Assembly: GCA_013153135.1 (NCBI GenBank)
Contig: JAADFA010000144.1
Location: 1-5,851, forward strand
From: Chloroflexota bacterium
Lineage (GTDB): Bacteria; Chloroflexota; Anaerolineae; Anaerolineales; DRMV01
Direction: 5' to 3'
DNA: 5,851 nt
A program made the position numbers and the translations under genes. This document shows, piece after piece, positions 1-4,289 of this stretch. How positions within the stretch are numbered: position 1 is the first letter of the stretch; each line of letters begins with the position of its first letter. The notes below the pieces were generated by a model. That model made no database searches. It saw nothing but the letters and a program-made list of their open reading frames with translations, and was not told where the DNA came from.

Positions 1-84
1 AAGCCCGCGGCGGGGCGGCACGCGAGCGCGACCATGGCCGCAGGGCGTTTGCCGTTTCGACAACCTTTGCGTGCACTCGAGGCT
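1..84. other. Left edge, no supportable gene
   Basis: These bases lie downstream of the hydrolase stop codon. All six frames were considered. The only possible start is a minus-strand ATG at 35-33, followed by eleven codons before the window edge, but it has no Shine-Dalgarno sequence and nothing recognisable. I see no hairpin with a U-tract that would terminate the hydrolase transcript here. Confidence 0.5.
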
Positions 85-936
85 TCAGGTGCTGTTGGGC
101 CAAGCTTCGAGCACGCGTTGTGCAGTGACTTCGGGGGCTTCCATGGGGAACATGTGCCCATAGCCGGGCATGGGGACAAGTCTCGCCTGCGGCCATAGGC
201 GATGGAGGCGTCGGACCACGCCCCAGCGGAAAATTTCAGAACGTTCGCCGTAGACTATCACGGCAGGGAGGTCGCGCTCGCCCGCGCGGCGCACCCAATG
301 CCAAATGTCGACAGGCACGCGCGCGAAGATGGCCGCTTCCCAATGGGGGTCGTAGGCTAGCGTGTAGCCATTCTCCGAAGGACGCAGGCCGTGCTCGAGG
401 TACGCTTGCCACGCCGCGGGATGCCAGTGACGAAACAGGGGACGCTCCCGATAGCGCGCGGCCATGGCCTCCCGGGTGGGGAATGTGCGCCGTCGACGCA
501 GCGCTTGCCGAGCCAGAGGGAAGCGGTATTCCTGTCGCAGCGCGCGTAGAAGCCGCATCGCCAAGAGCACCACTGGGGGCAAAAAAACGGGATCAAGCAG
601 AATGAGGGCGGAAAAAATATCTGGCCGCTCGACTGCGACCATAAGAGAGAGCGCACCCCCCAGGGAATGTCCCAGACCGACCCAACCCCGCGCGGGTAAG
701 GCGTCAAGATGATGCGCGAGCTCACGCGCAAGATCATGCCACTCCAGGTCCCGTGGAGGTGGTTGGGACGCGCGCATGGCATAGGGCAGCAGGCTGCGCA
801 CGTGCACGTGCGCGCGCAGCGCGTGCACCAGGGGCGTATAGACCTGGGGTGGAAAGCCGTTCGCAGGTGCGAGGTGCGTTGGGCTCCCTTGGCCTTCGAA
901 GGTGACCCAGCGCGGGGGCAATATGGGGATGTTCAT
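85..936 (-). CDS. Alpha/beta hydrolase fold protein
   Basis: A predicted 283-residue serine hydrolase of the alpha/beta fold; the substrate is unknown. Seen in the sequence: an oxyanion-hole segment ANGFPPQVY near residues 25-33, the nucleophile elbow GHSLGG with Ser91, a strand and loop VIVYGERSEIF (226-236) where the acid normally sits, and the C-terminal GYGHMFPMEAPE with the likely catalytic His261. The acid appears to be Glu234 (or Glu231) rather than the more common Asp. There is no signal peptide, so it is probably cytoplasmic. I chose the ATG at 936 because AGGAG lies five bases upstream and the conserved fold begins right after it; an in-frame ATG at 1026 would add 30 residues of unremarkable sequence and would start upstream of the promoter. 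The gene stands alone on this strand. Such proteins include esterases, lipases and haloperoxidase-like enzymes, and the sequence does not decide between them. Confidence 0.9.
   Translation of the reverse strand: MNIPILPPRWVTFEGQGSPTHLAPANGFPPQVYTPLVHALRAHVHVRSLLPYAMRASQPPPRDLEWHDLARELAHHLDALPARGWVGLGHSLGGALSLMVAVERPDIFSALILLDPVFLPPVVLLAMRLLRALRQEYRFPLARQALRRRRTFPTREAMAARYRERPLFRHWHPAAWQAYLEHGLRPSENGYTLAYDPHWEAAIFARVPVDIWHWVRRAGERDLPAVIVYGERSEIFRWGVVRRLHRLWPQARLVPMPGYGHMFPMEAPEVTAQRVLEAWPNST
796..813. repeat. 18-base perfect palindrome inside hydrolase gene
   Basis: The bases GCGCACGTGCACGTGCGC read the same on both strands. They fall inside the hydrolase coding region, where the minus strand reads Ala-His-Val-His-Val-Arg (about residues 42-47). 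The alternating His-Val codons (CAC GTG) largely create the symmetry, so a coding explanation is sufficient. Confidence 0.6.
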
Positions 937-972
937 GACGGCTCCTGGGTCGCGTGAGATCGTCCTAGCAGG

Positions 973-1003
973 ATTATACGCGGGCTTGGCGCCGCGCGGG
1001 CAA
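973..1003 (-). promoter_or_regulatory. Promoter of the alpha/beta hydrolase gene
   Basis: On the minus strand there is a perfect -10 element TATAAT at 978-973 and a partial -35 element TTGCCC at 1003-998, with a 19-base spacer, slightly longer than ideal. Transcription would begin near 966, giving a leader of about 30 bases before the ATG at 936 and its AGGAG site. The match and position make it a good candidate, although the -35 is weak. Confidence 0.6.
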
Positions 1004-1292
1004 TTATGGTACCCCGCCACCTTCATCGCCCTCGGTCACCCCGTTCCCAACGAAATACCCCTCTTTTCGAAAAGCGGCCTGGGGGCGCATGGGTCGGCGT
1101 GGTGCCCTTGTCCACAGAGGCACTCACGGCACCGCCGCGGGCTAGAAGCCCGGGGCTAGGATAACATGGCGCGCGAACCATTCTAGGCCGACGCGCAGGG
1201 ACGCGTGGCTGGCAGCGAGGATAGCGGGCGGCGGAACCCGCCCGCGGCATGGGCTTCTACGAGATTTGCCTGCACCTAAAGCCTCATGACTA
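1004..1292. other. Gene-free spacer with inverted repeats
   Basis: This stretch between the hydrolase promoter and the tRNA promoter contains no coding region I accept. It holds a 12-base palindrome CTTTTCGAAAAG (1063-1074), an inverted pair GGTGCC/GGCACC (1101-1106 and 1128-1133), and the nested inverted repeats listed separately at 1143-1259. No U-tract follows the strong GC hairpin at 1224-1245 on either strand, so I do not call a terminator. Confidence 0.5.
1143..1259. repeat. Nested inverted repeats, possible structured RNA or degenerate spacer
   Basis: A 9-base inverted repeat TAGAAGCCC (1143-1151) and GGGCTTCTA (1251-1259) encloses three smaller hairpins. These are ATGG/CCAT around an 8-base loop (near 1165-1181), ACGCG/CGCGT with a 6-base loop (1191-1206) extended by GCC/GGC across one bulged base, and an 8-base GC stem GCGGGCGG/CCGCCCGC with loop CGGAAC (1224-1245). 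The layout resembles a closed multi-helix junction. In GC-rich DNA such hairpins also arise by chance, and no known RNA family motif was recognised, so no ncRNA is claimed. Confidence 0.35.
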
Positions 1293-1322
1293 TTGACGCA
1301 GCGTTGCCGCGCGCGCTATACT
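1293..1322 (+). promoter_or_regulatory. Promoter of the tRNA-Leu gene
   Basis: TTGACG (1293-1298, five of six consensus bases) and TATACT (1317-1322, five of six) are separated by 18 bases. Transcription is expected near 1329-1330, about five bases before the mature tRNA 5' end, a very short leader for RNase P to remove. Because no other promoter is visible before fdhD, this one may also supply fdhD by read-through. Confidence 0.8.
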
Positions 1323-1334
1323 ACATAGCGCCGT

Positions 1335-1419
1335 GGGCATGTGGCGGAATTGGCAGACGCGCAGGACTTAGGATCCTGTCCCGCGAGGGGTGTGGGTTCG
1401 ACTCCCACCATGCCCACCA
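1335..1419 (+). tRNA. tRNA-Leu (anticodon UAG)
   Basis: The full cloverleaf can be drawn. The acceptor stem is GGGCATG (1335-1341) with CATGCCC (1409-1415); discriminator A1416 and an encoded CCA (1417-1419) follow. The D arm is GCG/CGC with the loop GAATTGGCAGA. The anticodon stem is CAGGA (1362-1366) with TCCTG (1374-1378), and the loop CTTAGGA has anticodon TAG at 1369-1371. A class II long variable arm (TCCC-GCGA-GGGG, 1379-1390) is typical of tRNA-Leu and tRNA-Ser. The T arm is GTGGG-TTCGACT-CCCAC (1392-1408). Leu identity is supported by the anticodon, the long variable arm and discriminator A. UAG can read CUA and, with modification or wobble, other CUN codons. Confidence 0.97.
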
Positions 1420-1423
1420 TGAG

Positions 1424-1457
1424 GGGTCCAGGCCTATCTCCTGGGCCCTTTCGTTTT
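1424..1457 (+). terminator. Intrinsic terminator after tRNA-Leu, upstream of fdhD
   Basis: GGGTCCAGG (1424-1432) pairs with CCTGGGCCC (1440-1448), nine pairs including one G-U, around the loop CCTATCT. The stem is followed directly by TTTCGTTTT (1449-1457). It lies five bases after the tRNA CCA end and four bases before the fdhD Shine-Dalgarno site. It should end most tRNA transcripts. The broken U-tract may allow some read-through into fdhD. Confidence 0.75.
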
Positions 1458-1472
1458 CCCCGGAGTGAGACC

Positions 1473-2300
1473 ATGAGCACGGACGCGATCTCTACAAGCT
1501 CGCCTTCGCCCGAGTCGCTGGCAGTTTGGGAATATCGCCGCGGTTCGTGGACGATGACCACGCGCGCGGTCCCCGCGGAGCAGCATTGGCAGGTATGGGT
1601 GAATGGACGATATTGGACTACTTTGCTCGCGAGCCCTCACGAGCCTCGTTGGTTAGTGTTGGGCTACTTGGCCAACGAAGGCCTGCTCGCGAGCCGGGAT
1701 GCGGTGTGGGATATCATGGTGCGGGGTCACGCGGTGTGGGTATGGCTTGCGGGCGCGCCACCGGCCGACCTGCCGCGCGTGCGCACAACCGGATGCGCGG
1801 CCGCGTGGTCGCGTGGCCATGAACCTCTTGCGCCGGAAGATGGCCCTGTGCTTCCCCTGCCAGACCCAGGCCAGGTGCTAGCGCTGATGCGTCAAATGGC
1901 CCGGGCCGCGCGCGGTTACGCCGCGTCGGGCGGCTTGCACGCTGCCGCGCTCGCGACGCCGCAAGGCGACTTGGTCTATGTGGCCGAAGATGTGGGGCGC
2001 CATAACGCCGTAGACCGGGTGCGCGGGTGGGCGTTGTGGCACGCGTACCCGCTGCGGGGAATGTGGCTCTTGGTCAGCGGGCGCATTTCGTCCGAGATGG
2101 TGGCCAAAGCCCGGGCCATGGGGCTCGGCCTCATCGTCAGCCGCACGGCCGCGACCGCGACCGCGTTGCGTTGGGCCCGACGCTGGCGGCTCCCCGTGAT
2201 CACCTACGCACGCGGGGGCCGAATGCGCCTTTATTGGCCGTTCTCGCGAGACGCTGCCCACACCCAATCGCCTACGCTTTCATCCACAATGACCAAATAG
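1473..2300 (+). CDS. fdhD: Formate dehydrogenase accessory sulfurtransferase FdhD
   Basis: FdhD passes sulfur from a cysteine desulfurase to the molybdenum or tungsten bis-MGD cofactor of formate dehydrogenase, which the enzyme needs for activity; it acts in the cytoplasm. The 275-residue product shows family landmarks in order: VNGRYWTTLLASP (43-55), LVLGYLANEGLL (61-72), RTTGC with Cys108 (104-108), SGGLHAAAL (152-160), AEDVGRHNAVDRV (171-183), VSGRISSEMV (201-210), VSRTAATATA (222-231) and YARGGRMRLY (245-254). Cys108 is the only cysteine: the second Cys of the classical CxxC is Ala111. Sixteen Trp (nearly 6%) is unusually high. ATG 1473 has GGAG seven bases upstream; the open frame continues back through the tRNA, but that cannot be coding. 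No promoter is visible between the terminator and the gene. The last 22 residues lie past the conserved core and overlap lepB on the opposite strand. No formate dehydrogenase gene is in view. Confidence 0.95.
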   Translation: MSTDAISTSSPSPESLAVWEYRRGSWTMTTRAVPAEQHWQVWVNGRYWTTLLASPHEPRWLVLGYLANEGLLASRDAVWDIMVRGHAVWVWLAGAPPADLPRVRTTGCAAAWSRGHEPLAPEDGPVLPLPDPGQVLALMRQMARAARGYAASGGLHAAALATPQGDLVYVAEDVGRHNAVDRVRGWALWHAYPLRGMWLLVSGRISSEMVAKARAMGLGLIVSRTAATATALRWARRWRLPVITYARGGRMRLYWPFSRDAAHTQSPTLSSTMTK

Positions 2301-3127
2301 CGACCCTCTTCGTAGACCCGCGTGCGCAATAGGCGCATGCGTTGCGGAGGCCAATAAATTAGGACCGCGCGGCCAATAATGCGGTCCATGGGCACAGGCC
2401 CCAGGGTGTGGGAGTCGGTGGAATGGTTGCGGTTATCGCCAAGCACGAAGACGTGCCCCTCGGGTACCCGCCAATACCCTGAGTATCGGGGGCGTTCGGT
2501 GACGTAGGACTCCCGTAGAGGGCGATTATTAATGAAAATGGTGCCGTTCTGGATGAGGATTTCATCACCCGGCAGACCAATGACGCGCTTGATGTAGTCT
2601 TCTTGGCTGCCGTTGTTGGGATGAAAGACCACAATATCACCCCGTTGCGGCATGCGACCAAAGCGATAGGCTAGGCGATTGACCAGTACCCATTCTCCAC
2701 CGCGGAAGGTGGGGACCATGCTGTACCCGTACACGCGGATGCGCGCGGTCAGGGTGTTCAACAGCAAGTAGAACGCGAAGCTGAGTAGAAGCGTGTAGAT
2801 AACTTCGCGAAAGAAATTGCCCACCCGTTGGCCAAAGCTGGGCCGGGCCGCGGTGGGCTGGGATGGGGGCATGTAGGCCGATTCTTGGGATGGCATCGTG
2901 GCCGATGGCGTAGCGTCCACTTCGGTCAGGGGTTTGAGGGCCACCTCGTCGGTCGTGGGGGATGGGGTCGCGTCGGCCGCGGGTGGGAGTTCGCTCCCCG
3001 GGAGCGGGTTGGGCGGCTGCGCGGGCGAGGGCACGGCCGTGGCTTCGGACCGCGTGAGGTCATCCTCGCCGGGCGGGGTGGAGCCCACAGGAGGTTCCTG
3101 GGTCGCGGGGGCGTTCGGGGTGGACAT
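2231..3127 (-). CDS. lepB: Signal peptidase I
   Basis: A membrane-anchored serine protease (S26 family) that cuts signal peptides from proteins exported by Sec or Tat, with its active site on the outer face of the membrane. The 298-residue product has a Pro/Ser/Thr/Ala-rich, low-complexity N-terminal region (about 1-95, presumably cytoplasmic), one membrane segment (about 108-126) and then the catalytic domain. Visible motifs are GYSMVPTF with nucleophile Ser136, a substrate-pocket strand RGDIVVFHP (162-170), DYIKRVIGLPGD with general base Lys180, and GDNRNHSTDSHTLGPV (230-245). The ATG at 3127 is preceded by GAGGAG nine bases upstream; an in-frame ATG at 3178 lacks such support. The C-terminal 23 residues (about 276-298) are encoded antisense to the end of fdhD. 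A likely promoter lies in the palindrome at 3274-3294, implying a leader of about 140 bases. Confidence 0.95.
   Translation of the reverse strand: MSTPNAPATQEPPVGSTPPGEDDLTRSEATAVPSPAQPPNPLPGSELPPAADATPSPTTDEVALKPLTEVDATPSATMPSQESAYMPPSQPTAARPSFGQRVGNFFREVIYTLLLSFAFYLLLNTLTARIRVYGYSMVPTFRGGEWVLVNRLAYRFGRMPQRGDIVVFHPNNGSQEDYIKRVIGLPGDEILIQNGTIFINNRPLRESYVTERPRYSGYWRVPEGHVFVLGDNRNHSTDSHTLGPVPMDRIIGRAVLIYWPPQRMRLLRTRVYEEGRYLVIVDESVGDWVWAASRENGQ
2319..2341. terminator. Hairpin 18 bases past the fdhD stop, weak terminator candidate
   Basis: CGCGTGCGC (2319-2327) and GCGCATGCG (2333-2341) form a nine-pair stem with one G-U and a five-base loop AATAG. It is the first strong hairpin after fdhD and lies within the lepB coding region on the other strand. 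Only TT follows, not a U-tract, so efficient intrinsic termination is doubtful. It may act as a 3' stabilising stem or be incidental. Confidence 0.3.
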
Positions 3128-3168
3128 GACACATATCTCCTCGAATCTCGACCAAAACGGCGCTCCGC

Positions 3169-3246
3169 GCGTAACCAATGGACTAGCGCGGGGTTTTGAC
3201 GGTATGATGTTCTTTAAAGGACGCTCGAACGGCGCCTTGGTTACGC
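3169..3246. repeat. 10-base inverted repeat in the lepB leader
   Basis: GCGTAACCAA (3169-3178) and TTGGTTACGC (3237-3246) are perfect reverse complements separated by 58 bases. Both arms would lie in the lepB mRNA leader if transcription starts near 3267. The arms could close an RNA stem or be paired protein sites. No known leader motif was recognised between them. Confidence 0.6.
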
Positions 3247-3253
3247 CCGTATC

Positions 3254-3267
3254 GTTGACCGTTGACC
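3254..3267 (+). repeat. Tandem GTTGACC repeat (double -35-like element)
   Basis: GTTGACC occurs twice head to tail at 3254-3260 and 3261-3267. Each copy contains TTGACC, one base from the -35 consensus. The second copy is 21 bases from the plus-strand TATAAT at 3289, too far for a standard spacer. The copies may instead be activator or repressor half-sites, or may serve the alternative weak -10 TATACC at 3276-3281 (15-base spacer from the first copy). Confidence 0.55.
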
Positions 3268-3273
3268 GGGTGG

Positions 3274-3294
3274 ATTATACCACCGTGGTATAAT
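3274..3294. promoter_or_regulatory. Palindromic bidirectional promoter between lepB and livH
   Basis: ATTATACCAC and GTGGTATAAT flank a single central C at 3284, a perfect 21-base palindrome. Each strand therefore carries TGG-TATAAT, an extended -10 element with a perfect hexamer: plus strand 3286-3294, minus strand 3282-3274. The plus direction would start near 3301, 32 bases before livH; the minus direction would start near 3267, 140 bases before lepB. The two elements overlap, so only one polymerase could occupy the site at a time. The symmetry would equally suit a dimeric repressor, so it may be promoter and operator together. Confidence 0.65.
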
Positions 3295-3332
3295 ACGCAC
3301 CGTAAGCCCATCTGACCCCGCGAGGCTGGCTT

Positions 3333-4256
3333 ATGTCTCAATTTCTCCAGCAACTCTTCAACGCGTTACAATGGGGGAGCTTTTACGCGCTGATCGCCTT
3401 GGGCTATAGCATGGTGTACAGCATTTTGATGCTGTTCAATTTTGCCCATGGCGATGTATTTATGGTTGCGACGTACTTGGGGTATGCCATTGCGACGTTG
3501 CTTTTAGGCCTGGCCGCGAGTATGGCGTTCAGCCTGCCGGGGTGGGTTACCTTCACCCTCACCCTGGTGCTCACCATGTTCGTCGCGTCCTTCGTGGGCA
3601 TCCTGGTCGAATTGGTAGCCTACCGTCCCTTGCGCGACGCGCCGCGGGCTTCAGCCGCGATCACGGGCCTGATGGTCGGCATCTTCTTGGAGACCCTGGT
3701 CCTCAAGGTCGTGGGGGCAAGCAACCTGAACTTCCCGGAACTGATTAAGCCCGTAACGTACCGCATTGGCAACGTTTATGTAACGAATATCAAGATTTTG
3801 ACCCTGTTTCTCTCCATTGGGCTGATGGTGCTGCTGCATCTCTTTATTCAAAAGACCAAAGTGGGCATGGCTATGCGGGCCATGTCGTACGACTACGCCG
3901 TTATTCCCTTGATGGGCGTTCCCCTTAACACCATTATTTCGTTCACCTTTGCCCTGGGGTCCGCCCTGGCCGGCGCTGCCGGTGTGCTCTTCGGGATGGC
4001 GTACCCCGTCCTTAACCCCTACATGGGGGTGCTTGTCGGCTGGAAAGCTTTTGTCGCGGCCATTTTGGGTGGTCGCGGTTCGATTTTAGGCGCCGTCCTC
4101 GGTGGCTTCTTGTTGGGTGCCATTGAGATTTTGGTCGCGGCGGTCTTTACGTCCACCTTGCGCGACCTCATTGCCTATTCCATTGTGTTGCTCATCCTCA
4201 CCTTCCGGCCTTATGGCTTGTTCGGCGAGGAGCACAGCGTGCGTTTGCGGCTGTAA
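3333..4256 (+). CDS. livH: Branched-chain amino acid ABC transporter permease LivH
   Basis: One of two membrane subunits of a hydrophobic amino acid (HAAT/Liv-type) ABC importer. The 307-residue protein is almost wholly hydrophobic, with about eight membrane segments. Family landmarks are GSFYALIALGYSMVYSI (15-31), the FNFAHGD segment (35-41), LVAYRPLRDAPRASAAITGL (94-113), the cytoplasmic coupling region KVGMAMRAMSYDYAVIPLMGV (176-196) that should contact an ATPase, and GWKAFVAAILGGRGSILGAV (236-255). The length is normal for LivH. ATG 3333 has GAGG seven bases upstream. It heads a compact operon, with livM starting 33 bases after its stop. The substrate could be leucine, isoleucine and valine, but relatives import urea, short amides or other amino acids, and the permease sequence does not settle this. 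No binding-protein gene precedes it. Confidence 0.93.
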   Translation: MSQFLQQLFNALQWGSFYALIALGYSMVYSILMLFNFAHGDVFMVATYLGYAIATLLLGLAASMAFSLPGWVTFTLTLVLTMFVASFVGILVELVAYRPLRDAPRASAAITGLMVGIFLETLVLKVVGASNLNFPELIKPVTYRIGNVYVTNIKILTLFLSIGLMVLLHLFIQKTKVGMAMRAMSYDYAVIPLMGVPLNTIISFTFALGSALAGAAGVLFGMAYPVLNPYMGVLVGWKAFVAAILGGRGSILGAVLGGFLLGAIEILVAAVFTSTLRDLIAYSIVLLILTFRPYGLFGEEHSVRLRL

Positions 4257-4289
4257 CGAGCCCTTACCAGCGAGATGAGGTTAGACTCT

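Noticed and set aside
1007..1016. TGGTACC followed by CCGCC, resembling the T-box core TGGTACCGCG
   Set aside because: The match is only partial, no specifier-loop leader or antiterminator/terminator pair is visible, and no amino acid gene follows on the plus strand.
1224..1245. Strong GC hairpin considered as an intrinsic terminator
   Set aside because: Neither strand has a run of T after the stem, and no gene ends nearby.
1249..1296. A 15-codon mini-ORF ahead of the tRNA promoter
   Set aside because: No Shine-Dalgarno sequence precedes it, its stop overlaps the tRNA -35 box, and a frame this short is expected by chance.
1341..1472. In-frame upstream extension of fdhD beginning at an ATG at 1341
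   Set aside because: The extension runs through the tRNA-Leu gene and its terminator and has no ribosome binding site; the ATG at 1473 has GGAG at good spacing.
1878..2267. A 129-codon open frame on the minus strand inside fdhD
   Set aside because: It lies opposite conserved FdhD motifs, and its composition (Arg, Pro, Gly, His) fits a GC-rich shadow.
2898..3293. A 131-codon open frame on the plus strand running through the lepB start into the spacer
   Set aside because: It is antisense to the low-complexity part of lepB, has no recognisable domain, and ends within the palindrome region.
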